Numbered from the stretch's first letter, positions 31,996 through 44,993 are shown. The stretch is 64,000 nt of DNA from Symsagittifera roscoffensis (GCF_963678635.1 NC_087067.1:45201629-45265628), one strand, 5' to 3'. A program made the numbers and translations. The notes: a model not told the origin generated them from the sequence alone.

Positions 31996-33783
31996 AGTCG
32001 AGCGTCTCCACCCGGGTAGCAGTCGTACAAATTTTATGAGAAACACTTTAGAATATTTTAGTAAAAAAAGACAATCACAAAGTTTTCTTATCAACTTAGT
32101 ATAACTCTTACATAGAGCCTAATTAATCTCTGCGCATGTGTTGTGAGGTTTGCTAAAATCTTAGGAACTACATGTTTATCAATTCATTATTTCTGTTTGA
32201 TATAAATCTTTTCAAATAGGATTATTTGATCGCAAATCTACTCTTATAGGTTTCAGTATGTCTAAGCATGAGATTAGACCTGTATTTTGTAGCCTAATCT
32301 GTTAATAATCTGAGAATCTAACATATGCCATTTGATAATGACTTTAAAATTTCAAAGTTGGCTCGAAAATGATGTTTTTATTTCAAACTGTTGAAAAGGT
32401 AAAACGATAGTCGTCTAAACTATTTTTGCTTTATACCATACTCTAGCATGCACTTCAGAATATATTCCATGTTTGCTGCTAATATCAACCACATTTTTTC
32501 ATTAAATCGAATCTATAGACGTGTCTGTCTCTTCAGCTTCTGCAGATTGAAAATTACAACAGACAAGTCGTTGTATATTGACACTTCAGAGCAGCAGTTG
32601 GCGAGTTACACTTAATTAACTCCCAACAATTCACCTTCTGTGTTACTATTGATTGTTTATTTCAGACAGTGTTAGTTTTATACGACCGAGATATGTAATT
32701 TGATTGACGTTTTATGCGTCTAAACTTAATACTTTATGTTGGTAACAATATCTTGGTGAGGGAATCAGGAAACGTAGGCGAAAACCGAACTAAACACGAC
32801 CCATTGCATTGAATTTAGACGCATATGCTAACTGCAATCAAAAGAAATGTGACCCCTAGACTAGAAAATTAGCACTTGCATTCAAGTATTGTAACTATTT
32901 TGTGAACAATTAGCGAACAGTTTCAGGTGCCGTAAATTTTTGAAGTTTGAATGCTTGTTCCCAAATTTGTCAGTCACAGTGATAAAGAGTTTTCCACAGA
33001 GCCACCGGTACAAATTATAACATTTATTCATGAAAAAATTATAAGTCGAAAAACTGAAAAAAAGTTGTCAGATTTTTGTTTAGCAAAACCAAGAAATTCC
33101 CGAAACAGTTTCAAATTTCAGAATTTGTATTGGCGTTTGGCAACCATCTGCGCTCCCAACTGGTAAAATATATCACCAGATCTTAGTTAAATTTGCTTCG
33201 CCCTTGTCTCGACAGAACTTTACGGCATTTTTGTATCTCTTTAAAAGAAACGCTATTGCTTTAACGTCTTCGCTTTATTTGCAATTGATCTTTTATCTAG
33301 CATGGGAAAAACGGTTTTGATCAAAAATCAAACAAACGATAATGGAAAATACATAATTTATGCATTTGCATTTTCCAGTTCGGTTGTATTTCAAATCGTT
33401 ATCTTCCAAAATTATTTGGTTTGACCGGTTTTGAGGCAAAATTTTAATAGTTTCTGCTATTTTCAAGCTTTTTCTGCATTGCGTTATTTTCTGTCTAATA
33501 AGATGCGTCTTATTTATTGTTGCCGAATTTTAGTTTACCTTTAGTGAGATTTCAGTTATTATATCAAAAACAGGGTGTCTAATAAATTGAACCAAAAATA
33601 CAATTAAGAAAATTTAGAAGAAATTGATCTGTTATCGGGTGTGGAGATTGCTCACAGACTATATTCTTTAAATTTCAGTTCGAGTTTTCGTGAACGCCAT
33701 TCAATTAATTGAAGTTGAATCGTTAGAGCTGTAGCACAGTTTCATTTCAAAATTGTTTTAAATTTTTTGATATAAGGCTTTTT
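31996..33783. other. No gene recognised (copy 1)
   Basis: AT-rich single-copy-type sequence within the unit. The frame 32,951-33,166 has no known motif. The counterpart is 47,561-49,348. Confidence 0.4.
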
Positions 33784-34304
33784 GTTCCGACTTTCATAAC
33801 GGAAGTAACGGAGTATTTGTGCTCGGGTGTTTTTTTTTCTTCAGACAAATTTCGACTTTTTAATTAGCCATTTTTGACGAGATTTTTCTATATCATTCAA
33901 AACGTATTGTTGTCCTGAGCTTGAAATCGGAAAATGACTTCACCTGTGATTAGTTTTTGTAAAATTTTGGGGGTTTAAAGATTGCTATTTGGCCAATTTG
34001 GGGCAACTAACGCGCGATATATTTCGATCTATTAACGTGTAATCGGAGATTTAATCCGTCTTAGAAATCTTTCCAAATTGGTTGACGGACGCTTATTTGC
34101 CCTAATTGATTTTTTCACTAGGAGCGAAATCTACGCTATTGTACTTTACATGGCGTATGGGGGGATGATTTTCACAAAAAATTTCAAATAAAAAAAATGT
34201 TTCATTTTATTAAATTTAATTATTTTTTCATGTTGTTACTGCTCCATGGACCTTAAAAGGCAGTCGGAACCTTCACGGCTTCACCCTGATACGAACAGTC
34301 TTGT
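33784..34304 (-). mobile_element. REP element, minus-strand arm (copy 1)
   Basis: About 520 bp with its tail outermost (GTTCCGACTTTC at 33,784) and its head ending CTTGT at 34,304. The head hairpin is degraded. It forms a head-to-head pair with 34,320-34,813. Confidence 0.8.
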
Positions 34305-34319
34305 TAACCATTTATAATA

Positions 34320-34813
34320 ACAAAACTTCTCGTGTCAGAGAGAAGCCTTTTGTGTTCCGACTGCCTTTTTAGGCCTATGGAGCAGTGTTTGCCTAAAAAA
34401 AAGTTGATAAATTTTTCAAAAAACAAATGAAAAAAAAAACTTTTTCTTTGTTTTGGAAATTTTTATATTCCCCAGAAGCCCCATAAATTTCGCTCCTAGT
34501 AATGTCTCAATTATGTCAAATAACGTGCTTCAACCACTTAGGAACAATTTCAAAGACGATTTACATCGCCACTTGCACGTTAATATCGCGAAATGTATCA
34601 CGCGTTGATTGCATCAAATTGGCCAAAATGGTCAAATTGGCAACCTGTAATCCCCCTTTCTTTAAGAAATACAATCACAGGTAATTTTTTTTTTAAATTT
34701 GAGCTCAGAACAACAAAACAACACGGCTGATTTAAAGTTAATTGTCAAAATGTCTGGAGAAAAAACCATCCCGAGCACGCAAATATATTGTCAGTTTCTT
34801 CGAAAGTTGGAAC
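34320..34813 (+). mobile_element. REP element, plus-strand arm (copy 1)
   Basis: About 490 bp in head-to-head orientation with the preceding arm, only 15 bp apart. It is more diverged: the head hairpin is altered (TCAGAGAGAAGCC) and the tail ends CGAAAGTTGGAAC. Confidence 0.75.
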
Positions 34814-35550
34814 AAAAATTTTTATCTGTTCGAGGTTATTTTCATCTTTTAGTGTGTTTTCATCATAAGTATAAACGTCAGTTTTATACCAAACAGTTAT
34901 TGTCCACATTGCGTTTTATTCATATCGCCATTCGCTTGTCTACTTTCTGAGCTCCCCCCCCCCCAAAAAACATGAAAACCAAGACCGCATTTGTCGCTTT
35001 ATTTAAATTTTGGTGGGTTTTGAAGTAATCAAGGCGACAATACTATCCAAGTAAGTAGGCATTGGCATACTTGAACATTGAAACAGAGGATAAGAGGGCT
35101 CGCTTTTTGTGCTCATATACTCTCCCAGCCTGAAACTGAATCGGAACTGCAAGTCCATTTTTTAAGTAATTTTCCAGCCATTGTTTGGGATCTCAACCTA
35201 GCCTTGATTATTTTACTGCAATATACACAAACATTTTTAAAAATTTGATTTTTTCTGATCATTTCCAGATTTTTCTATCAAAATACTTCACGAAAAAACA
35301 ATTTCTCAGAAAAACCAATAATTTTTTAATTTTAAAAAAAGAACAAAGGTGGTCTAATTTTTTGTTTTCTGATTGATTCCATTATTAAAAAAATAAATTT
35401 TATTCCATTTGCCCTTTTAGAAAATAAAGTTTTATTATGTACTTCTAATAGCCTGTATTTCAGATCCTACGAATCAAATACATTTCGAGGTTCCGTAAAT
35501 AAGTTAATGTTGTAAAATTCACATTTTACAAAGGAGGAGTTTGAAAAGAG
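34814..35550. other. No gene recognised (copy 1)
   Basis: AT-rich. A C run lies at 34,956-34,964. The counterpart is 50,379-51,115. Confidence 0.4.
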
Positions 35551-36086
35551 ACAAGACTGCTCGTATCAGGGCAAAGCTCTGAATGTTCCGACTGCCTTTT
35601 AAATAAGGTCTATGGAGCAGAAATAACATGAAAAAATTAAATGTGAAAAAGAAAAAAAATTAATGTTAATAAAAAAAATGAGATTTTTTGTGAAAAACAT
35701 CGGTCCACACGCCATATAAAGTACCAAGTGATAAATTTCGTTCATTGTAACAAACTAGTTATGGCAAATAAGCTTCCGTTAACCAATTTGGAACGATTTC
35801 TAAGACGGATTAAATCTCGGCTCATGCGTTAATAGCACGAAATTTATCGCAGGTTAATTGTACCAAATTGACCAAAAGGCCGATTTTTAAACCCCCATAA
35901 TTTTACGAAAACAGATCACAGATAAACTACATTTTCAAATTTAAGATTAGGACAACAATAGTTTTCGATTGATATAAGAAAATTCCGTCAAAAAAGGCTA
36001 GTTAAAAAGTCAAAATTTGTCTGAAGAAAAAAAAACCCCACCCCGAGCACAAATATTCCGTTACTTTCGTTATGAAAGTCGGAAAA
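35551..36086 (+). mobile_element. REP element, ~536 bp (copy 1)
   Basis: Begins ACAAGACTGCTCGTATCAGG, ends GTTATGAAAGTCGGAAA. Collinear with 44,994-45,524. The head hairpin stem is slightly changed (GGGCAAAGCTC). Confidence 0.8.
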
Positions 36087-37819
36087 ATAACTGCGAAGAG
36101 CTAGAAGAGTTCCAGCTTGAATAACTCAGTGTAAAAAATTGTTGTGGCCTACATTTGCACAGATTTTTTTCTTCTAATAAATTATGCTTTGATATAAAAA
36201 CAAAAATTGATAATTGTGGTTTTGTATGAAAATTTGAGATTGGACTACGCTATCAAAAACTGTTGCTTTGTGATTCAAATAATTTTTTGGACCCAATTTT
36301 TTAAGCATAGAAATACGTTTCCGATCAAAAAACCTTGCTTGATGATTCATTGGAGAATCATGATTGAAATATAACTTATTTAAATGATTCACATATGAAA
36401 CATGGATGCAAATTGCATTGATTTTTTTTCATGAAGCATAAATGAAACCTACATGAACTTTGTTCATCTAAAGCGGCTGAAAAAAATTGATATTTGTGGA
36501 TCAAATTTTTTAAGGTAAAAAAATATTTGAAAATTTTTGAAAATAAGTTTTGACTTCAAAGCATTTCCGTTTCAGCAACTCTCAACTTCTTTGTTTAGGT
36601 CAAACATCATCACGGCGTATAATGTAGTTTATATTTCCATGTTCATACATGTGCCATCAATGTTTATGAATTTGCATATTTATTTGATATTATAAAAAAG
36701 TTAATGTATGTATTATGACTGGCGCGTCCCTTAATGTATCAAAACACAGCAAAAAAACGGTACATGCATGATTTGCATGGCAACTTCAACCTGGGAAAAA
36801 ATAAAATGAAAAGGGTTTAGATAATAATTGAGTTCATATACTATTTAATATTCAGACCAGGAAATCTCCAGTGAATCAAATTTTCTAGTTTTTAGTTGTT
36901 CTCAATATGATACCACTGTTTATAAAACGCTAAATGTTCCGGTTATACCTCATTTTGCTTGTTTATCCCCTAAAATAGACAATTGGAGATAGTCTTATGC
37001 AGATTATACAGATTTTTGACTTTTTTCAGCCTCTCAAAGTTGATTATGAAGTTATCAGGTGGCTGATTACAGTTACGTCAGTTTTTGTTATTGTTTATCA
37101 TTTCTTCAGTTGTTTTTGGTACCAGCTGAAAACCATTGCTATTCTGGTCTCAATAAATTGACAGTTGACCACTTTAATACTTTTTACTCAATTTTTCCAA
37201 TACGGGTTAAGTCAAACAAAGTTATTTTCAAAATTATTTATTACTGTTTTGTGAGTAAAAAAGGATAACGTTATAAGTTGAAAGAGGTTAACGTCGCCTT
37301 CCCAAATTTTTTTGAGAGCGCAATATCTCTGCGCCCCAAATTTGACCCCTTCCTTCTTCCGCCCCCCCCCCCCCCCCCACATACTATTTTTGGTTTTTCC
37401 GCTAAATTTATTATGAGATACCTTTTGATCTTATAAAGTAGATGGAATTGAGATGACTTATGAAGGTGATTAATAAATTTTATCAATTTTTATCCAACCA
37501 ATGGTTTACTAAGTTGAAAAAACCAGTCAGAGTTTTTTCCTAAATCGAAAAATCAGATTCCTAATCGTTTATATATTGAAAAGCTTATGAATTTAAGAAA
37601 TTTATTTATATGTCTTCAATTTTTGTTAGTAATTTGACAAATGAAGAGCCTCTGGTAATCGGAGCGAAACAAAAAGAACGCCAACTTTTGCCACATAAAT
37701 AACCCGGGGATAAACTTTACATCATGTGAAAAGAAAGTACGGCCCTCTTTTGATATGAAAAATTCACGCCTCAAGCCAGCGGAAGGAAAACACGACACCT
37801 GAGTGCATTAAAACCTCAG
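36087..37819. other. No gene recognised (copy 1)
   Basis: AT-rich, with a C17 homopolymer at 37,362-37,378. Short frames without motif. The counterpart is 51,652-53,384. Confidence 0.4.
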
Positions 37820-38059
37820 TTGATTTGCATAAATTATGCTCCCGGGTGGGTTCAAAAAGTACATCTGAAGGACATTGTCACTTGGGCTATCAGTTTCCCC
37901 TACAAGATTGCGAGCGTAAATGTAAACACATTTATATCGCAGCAATTTTTGGTTACCTTAGTTCCATTTGGTTTGTTCGAGGGCTTATTGTTCTTTCAAT
38001 TTTTTTTCTTGAATTTCTCCTGGCAAACTGCGATTGCATACTTCTTTTTGGTTTCTCTG
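37820..38059 (+). CDS. Candidate internal exon, hydrophobic (copy 1)
   Basis: Bounded by an AAACCTCAG acceptor and a CTCTG-GTAAGA donor; 240 nt, a multiple of three. Two frames are open. One reads VTWAISFPYKIAS and a long hydrophobic run (FGLFEGLLFFQFFFLNF). The other is Cys-richer, with GHCHLGYQF and a hydrophobic run. No family was recognised and neither frame is certain. It could be chance, as good splice sites are frequent in this sequence. The copy is at 53,385-53,624. Confidence 0.25.
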
Positions 38060-38529
38060 GTAAGACAATTTTGTTGCAAAATCTGAATTGAAAAAAATTC
38101 TCGGGGAAATCATAGAAACAGTAGTTACTCTATTTTTCCTTACAAAGTTTCATAAATTATTATTATTATATTATACATAAGGCTTCAAAACATTTTATAT
38201 CAAAAAATGTCACAAAATAGTACCAAAGGGGTCAAAAACCTGCAAACGCGCGTCCACCCAGATCCCCTTCCTAAACTTCTCCCCTCTCCCCGCCTGAACT
38301 GTTGATATGACATAGCGTGTATATCTAAATTTTCAAATGGGACCGGACGTCACATATAAAATCTCAGTTTTCAGTTCTGATAAAAAAGCTGATAGTTGAG
38401 GTTTGATTTGAGACAAACGAAATTGTGAGGCATATTTATTTTATCAATTAAGCAATTTGGATTTTTTCCCGCTCGCATCAATTCCAAGTTTCAAGCGTTA
38501 ATAAACTTGGAATTGATATGGTGCTTTTT
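38060..38529. other. No gene recognised (copy 1)
   Basis: AT-rich spacer. A CAATTCCAAG/CTTGGAATTG inverted pair lies near 38,480-38,518. The counterpart is 53,625-54,094. Confidence 0.35.
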
Positions 38530-39195
38530 GTAGACGTGCTTTTTGTGCTTTTTATAGACGTTGATTTCTATTTTTCACTTACTGTTAGAAGCTTTCAACT
38601 AATACGAGAAGATTATATGATGATTTTAGTAGCAAATTTACTAAAGTTGAGAAAAAATTGATTTCAATCAATAAATAATCAATTATAAACACTTTTTTTG
38701 TAATCAAATTGTAATCTATATTAATTTTACTCAATTATAATCAAGTAAACTTTTTCAATCAACTTTTCAACCAACTTCTTTTCAACCATTTTTTTTTGAT
38801 ATAATTTCAATCGATTATGGTCAATTATAATCGATTAATTTCATCCAAGTTTCCAACTCAAATATTTTGCACAAAAAGACTCTTTTAATCGATTATGATT
38901 CCATTTGTCTGCCCACCTGGTCTTCAACATCGCATGTGAAATGTTTATAATTTGTGCTTTTTGTAGACGTTGATTTCTATGAAAAATGCAAAAATTGTTT
39001 TGAAATGTTCTTGTTTCCATTCGAAATTATAACGTTTTTTTTTCTTCTTCCTTAAATTGTTTCATGATGCACATTTTGGGTTTTACAATTACCAAAATAT
39101 CAGTCATTTGCTGTAGCTTCATTTGGCAAATTTATTTGGAAATTATATTTTTCACTTACTGTTAGAAGCTTTCAACTAATACGAAAAGATCTCTA
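38530..39195. repeat. Local direct repeat with filled and empty site (copy 1)
   Basis: The stretch GTAGACGTTGATTTCTAT joined to TTTTCACTTACTGTTAGAAG at about 38,553-38,615 recurs at 38,955-39,192 with 168 bp inserted at exactly that join (38,981-39,148). The insert is flanked by TAT on both sides. Between the repeats is AT-rich sequence with AATCGATTATAATC-type palindromes. The second copy is at 54,095-54,760. Confidence 0.7.
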
Positions 39196-41475
39196 TGAAA
39201 TTTTTGTTTCGTGGTATATATTTGAGTTCAGATGAGTCAAGCTGTGACTAGGCATCTCATTTTTAGAGATTTTGTTATTTACAGAAAAAAAACCCATAAT
39301 TTTAGTGAGACAAAAATTTCGCAATATAGGAGAGTACAATTGATTATAGTTGACAATGATTTAATGAGTTGTTTGTATAAACTAGAATGAAGAATAATTA
39401 ATTCAAAAAAATCTTTAGTCTCGTGGAAAATTTAACAGTTTTTTTCGATTACATATCCTTTAGACAACTAAGTTTGGTTAGTATAAATAATTATAATTGT
39501 TTAACAAAATAACATTATAATCCTTCATAATCGATTAGTTACGCCTAACCTTGGACTCGGGCGGGCTATGCTCACAAAAAATTCAAGCTGAACTAGTGTG
39601 AATACATAGATTGACATCGATGAATCAGGCTTTGATCAATGCTATTTCAACACTGTTCAGTAAAAATTTTAAAAAGAGTGAAAATTTTAGAAAGAAAAGT
39701 TCAGAAAAAAAATTTTAAAAATAAAGTTAAATTTTGGTTGACTTGCTTGCGCAAACATAAGCAATTTTCAAAAAGATCAACAAATTTTTTAATGTCCAAG
39801 CGCTAATTCTTCGATGCCTTATCGCCGATTCATCTCTGACTCATCATAGAACATCGCTGATTTATCGCTGGCATGATTTGCTATTTTACATTTTTGCTGA
39901 TTCAATGATTGATTCATTTTTACACTAGCTGATTCATCCACAATAGATTGCTAGCTTATTCTAATTTTTTCTTCGATATAAAAGTAAGCAACTGACTGTT
40001 GAAAAAAGAAGATAATAATAATTTTATGAGTGCAAGTTATTTATGAAACTAATTTAAGCAAATATACGCAATGGAAATCGGAATACACTAATCTGCGTAT
40101 ATTAATTGAAACAACTGTTTAAATTGAATCGTTAGCAAAGATTTTTACACCATCTGCTAGCTCAGCTATCTTATTTGAGGAAAAAAATATTTACAACTTA
40201 GATAGAGTGTTAAGTTCACTCAGTTGTTTTTCGATTTCTAAGAAAATTAGTATTTGACCACAAGGTTTGTTCACCCAAGTTATCAAAATGAATCAATGGG
40301 TTTGGTGGCAGTGTTTAAGCCAAGTTCTATTATTTTCCACCAATCAAAAAATAATTTTTGTAATTTTTTAATGTATGGGCATTTGAGAATAAGCGCTGAA
40401 CACCTGTCAAAAACTAGCACGCTTTACTCTATGCTTTACTCTAAGAAAACTTTTGAGTGACTGTTTTTTATTGATATTTGCGAATGATGATTGAACAACT
40501 GACAAACACCAACTTGTTTTAATCTTTTCTGTAAATTGACCTGGGTAACTTTTCTTGCCGTTTATTTTCAAGATTGGGAATTGTTTTTTGGAAATAGAGC
40601 TGAAAGGTTTTATAAGACTTGATTTGGAGAACTAATTCTGCTACAAAACTTTAGCCAAAACTATTCGCCTCAGAAGTTGTAAAATAGCTCTCATGCTCAT
40701 TTATATACACAAGAATGATTTATCAATCATTTTTTTTCGAGTTAGTTCCAGGGCTTTTTAAGGTTAATTGCGCGCATCTCAAATTAAAGTGCAACGACAA
40801 CAAAAAAGTCATTCTTGACATAATTTTTTTGATACCCTGAGCTTTATTATTCGACTAATGTTTTTAAACCTCAACTATTATTTTTTGAAAACTTGTCAAA
40901 TACTTGGTTAGCAAATTTGTGAAAAAAACACAATCAACTTGAAGTTTACCATGGAAAAGGCTTCAACTGAAACTGGAAATAATATACACGTCAATTGAAA
41001 CGCACATTGTTTTTAATCATTAGTGAAAACAAAGTGCAAAAAAATCATATAAATCAGTGAATATATGCCTTTTGTACCCTTTTCTAAGTATTACTTTTAG
41101 AAAAGTTTTGAATTCTAAATGGAAAATCATCTCTTACTCAAAAATAGGTATCATTTCTTCTAGAAAAAGTTAAACTATTTTGGTTCAACTGACCAGAATT
41201 GGTAGCGTAGCAAACAGTTCCACAAAATTACAAGAGACTTTTATATTAGTGCAAGCAGCGAGGAGAGCTTTTTCTAGGCCAACTTTTTATCTGGTAACTT
41301 TCAAACAGTTGTTTCGCTCTTAGATTTCCAAAATTGTATTCCATTATATCTGCTGCAATTTTTAGATCAACTGTACAGTTCCTCCACCTTAAACCAATCT
41401 AGGGGGAGAAAAAAGGTTTTGAGTATAGCCTAGGTTTGTTCAAAGTTACATTACGAGGCCAAATTGTGCTTTTTT
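39196..41475. other. No gene recognised (copy 1)
   Basis: AT-rich. A loose GCTGATTCAT repeat lies at 39,828-39,955. The frame 40,254-40,460 has no motif. The counterpart is 54,761-57,040. Confidence 0.4.
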
Positions 41476-41965
41476 AATTGTAAGCGGATTCCGCAACAGC
41501 AAAAATCAGTTTTGTCGCGGAACCCGCATTATTGCTATTTTTGTTTGATCTTCCTTGCTTTTTTGGATTCCACGGACATTTAGCTAAAACACGGTGTTGC
41601 TCAAAATTGCTCCAAAACAGACAATTTTGCGGAATCCGCACCAAAATGTGTTGAATTCGGAACCTGTTTGTGAACAAGTTGTGAACAGTTGTGAATCCAT
41701 GAACAAATATTAACATAAGTGTTTAGTAAACTTAAGCTGTCGCGGAATCCGCAGCTGTAAGCTGATTCTGCAAATTGTAAGCGGAATCCGCAAACTGTAA
41801 GCGGAATCCGCATAATTTTGCGGAATCCATCTTACATTTGCGGAACCCGCTTACATTTGCGGAATCCGGAACATCTACCTATATTCACTCGTAGCGGAAT
41901 CCGAAACAAAATCAATGTGCCGACAAAACTTGCGTTACAGCTATTTGAACGCGGAATCCACTGAA
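41476..41965. repeat. Palindromic GCGGAATCCGC array (copy 1)
   Basis: At least ten copies of GCGGAATCCGC or close variants in both orientations, densest at 41,740-41,870, where TGTAAGCGGAATCCGCA alternates with TTGCGGAACCCGCTTACA. The unit is a palindrome apart from its central base. Frames reading across it are repeat artefacts. The counterpart is 57,041-57,530. Confidence 0.8.
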
Positions 41966-42578
41966 ATTACTCAAAAAATTGAATTAAAACTTTAATCTAG
42001 GTAATTAATAGCATGCCGATTCAATCCCGCATAAAAAAGTTGAAAACAATTTTATTAGCGCGTTTCTATGAAATATATATTTTATACAGAAATATTTTTT
42101 AGAATAAACATAAGCTTGGCGTGGGTATTCTACGATAGTTCACTTGGGCATTAGGGGGGTAGATGTACGGTTGATCCCAAATTTTTCGACTCCATTCTTT
42201 TCCCACGTTGTTCAAAGATCAGGTAGAGAAAATTTTAACCTTAAGTTTTGTTGATGCCTTGTTACTTTAGGTGAGGAGATCCAAATTTTTTTCCTTGAAC
42301 TTATGTTTTTCAAGTGAAACTTGATACCTCTGAATCGTTTTAGGTTTGATAGCTCAAAACCTAGAGTTTTAAAACTCATTTTATGGATAATTTAGAAGAG
42401 TTAATATCTGAATTGAAAGGGTTGTCTCAATTTCAAGGCATTGGAAAATTTCAAAAGTTTGCTGTTTAGGGGATATTATTGATTTTTAGATGTTTTTCAA
42501 TCAAACAAGATGCACGCCTTTTGTTCTTTTTATCTAATGGGAACAGTGAACTGAATTCCAATTTTTGCTTTTTTTGCC
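41966..42578. other. No gene recognised (copy 1)
   Basis: AT-rich spacer between the palindromic array and the candidate membrane-protein exon. The counterpart is 57,531-58,143. Confidence 0.35.
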
Positions 42579-43043
42579 ATGATTAGAAAACGTTGTCTGG
42601 TTAGATTAATTTTGATTTGTTTATTACTTTTGCTTTGCTTATTTGTTTGGTACTTATGGAAAGTTATTAGATTCAATCACAAATGGATGCCGCAATTTAT
42701 GACTAAATGCGCACTCATTTGGTGGTCGAAGGAGCAAACTTTTGCAAAATTACCCCGCCATTTAATTTCCGCTCCTGCAGTAACTGGTGGCTTATCATTG
42801 ATTGTACATCAAATCTGTATATTTTTCAGTAGACCATTACGAAAAATTATTACTCATCGTTTAGGTCAAATAAGAGAGAAATACTAAGTCGTGATTGGAT
42901 TTAAGCTGAACGAGGACAGATGTTTTTTTAAACAGAATTTTCAATTTGGTCAACTCATTTATCTTTTATCAATTATTTTTATTCAAAAAATTTTTGCAAA
43001 AGATGATTCTCCGCAGGGCATTTTATTAAACAACAACTTTCAG
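42579..43043 (+). CDS. Candidate N-terminal exon of a membrane protein (copy 1)
   Basis: From ATG 42,579 the frame encodes MIRKRCLVRLILICLLLLLC, a short basic tail followed by a strong hydrophobic segment, as in type II signal anchors. It continues for 102 codons to TAA 42,885. The same frame then resumes for about 50 codons with another hydrophobic stretch (LIYLLSIIFIQKIFA) and ends at CAG-GTGAGT, a very good donor, at 43,044. The TAA is either a disabling mutation or these are two separate exons, the second with an AAACAG acceptor at about 42,930. No family was recognised. The copy is at 58,144-58,608. Confidence 0.3.
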
Positions 43044-44144
43044 GTGAGTTGCTTACATCATTTTCAAAATCAGCATCAAAAAATTCTACGTCGTAGCTCA
43101 AATTAAACAAAGAAACATCGCGGGCAAAACAAGACATTCCCACCGCTGGCTCATTGACAAAAAAAAATTTCCGAAAAATTTTAAAAATTTTGCCGACTTT
43201 TTTCTTTTAGGTTGATCAATTTGATTTTCCGAGCTCTCCCAAAATAGTATAAGTACCCTATTCAGTGAAAAATTTTCTGAGCCGCAGGCAAATTTTTTCA
43301 AAAAAAAACAGGTAAAAAAGGCGTTTTTAGGCACTTTTTGGAAAATTTCGACCAAAAAAATGCGCGTTTTTCGGCGCGCGCTCCCCCCCTCAAAATCATA
43401 TATATTCTTTTTTACAATCACTGATACAATTTTGTAATTAATCATTCAAAATTACCATGATTTGTTACAAAACTTGATTTAGAAAAAAATAGAAAATTTG
43501 ATAAATTCCGAAAAATGTACTTTGATTTGAAGCTGAAAAAACAGCTTAGTTTCAAGAGTATGAATTCTAGGGGTATCAGTTCTAAGTAAAAAAAATCAAA
43601 GTTTTACTTGGTGGTTTTTAAGTAGTTTTTTTTGCTATAAGGGGTCAAAAACTTGTTTATTTTTTTTTCGTTTTTTATTTTTATCCACTTTTTTTTGTTT
43701 TATGACATATCCCTAGCTGTTTTAAGAACGCATTTTTTTAGATAATCGTTAGTTATAGTTTTCGTTGCTTTTTCTTTACATTGCTTTTTCAGTTTTCACT
43801 TTTTTAGCAAATTTCAAAATTCACACTTTGTTGAAACTCGTTAGGATTTGAAGTTCATTTCGAATAATTTTTTTGGCGTTTCAGAATTTTTTTGGGAGCT
43901 TTAAGTGAAAATGATCTCAAAAATCAAATCGTCAAATAATTACACGCTTTTATTTCTAGCTATCTAATAGAATTGAAAAGCAAAAAATTTGAAAAACTTT
44001 TTGCATTCATTTTCTTTAAAAAAAACAATCGCAAAAAGTGCAAAGTTGTTCATTTTTTCATTTATCCCCGTTTATTTTATTTATTGAAAATAGGGATGTG
44101 TTCAATATTAAAACCAAATGTCTAACCTTAGCTAGTTTGGCCTT
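43044..44144. other. No gene recognised (copy 1)
   Basis: AT-rich. The minus frame 43,445-43,098 is lysine/phenylalanine-rich without motif. The counterpart is 58,609-59,709. Confidence 0.35.
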
Positions 44145-44731
44145 ATTATTCCGACTTTCGAAGGTGATTTGGGGAGTCTTTTTTTTCAGAACAATAATAC
44201 AAAAGTTGACGGCGAATCGATCACAAAAATTTCGGATTAGCGAGCGAATATGCATGCCTTTGCCTTAAATGCGGTTGGAATCGTTCAATTAATCGTTATT
44301 AGTTTCAACGCGATTTATTCAGACGAATTATCTCGCAGTCAAAATTGTTCCAAACTGAAATGAGGCAATCTAATTGGTCATTCAAATTCGACTCAAAATT
44401 AAGCACTTTGTATCTAATATTGGCGGTCCAAATTTTTCAACTCATCAAAATTTCAATTAAAAAAAATATTCGAGATCTGCTAAGAAGCAGTCTGAATATT
44501 CAGGGTTTTGCTCAGATATACAAGCAGTTCGACTGAATCCACTGCTATCATGTTAGAAAAACGCAGTATAACACCCGTTTATAATACTAAATTGGCCCAA
44601 TTAGCTATTTTCTGTTTCAAAAATTTCTGTCAGGAGCGCCTTGTTTAAAATTCAAAACTGACTGAATTAAAAGCTAGTCCGACCGAGTAGAAAAAACATA
44701 CCGTCTTTTTCTTTGAAAGTCGTAACAATAA
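44145..44731. mobile_element. Diverged REP head-to-head pair (copy 1)
   Basis: The left end TTATTATTCCGACTTTCG and right end TTTGAAAGTCGTAACAATAA are inverted versions of the REP tail. The sequence CACTTTGTATCTAATAT near 44,405 matches REP internal sequence in minus orientation. The heads are not recognisable. The counterpart is 59,710-60,296. Confidence 0.5.
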
Positions 44732-44993
44732 AATTCGAGAAGGTTCTCGAAAACTCTAAAAAAAATTTGCTTCATTTTTCTTTACAAATCAGTTTCGATT
44801 AATCATGTTATAAATTATCAGTCATTTAGATTATGCAGTTCATTGACCATCATGTTTTGACCAGTTTTTCTTACACGGAATTTCCATAGGGTCGTCTTCA
44901 AAGGGTTGTTTATTTCTGCATTAATTTCCTTTCGTGTTTAGAAATAAGTCGTTATCAGTATGTTTCATTCTTTTTTATAAAGAAGCAAATCCA

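Noticed and set aside
41474-41813. Frames with repeated ESAY/CGFR units
   Set aside because: Read-through of the GCGGAATCCGC array.
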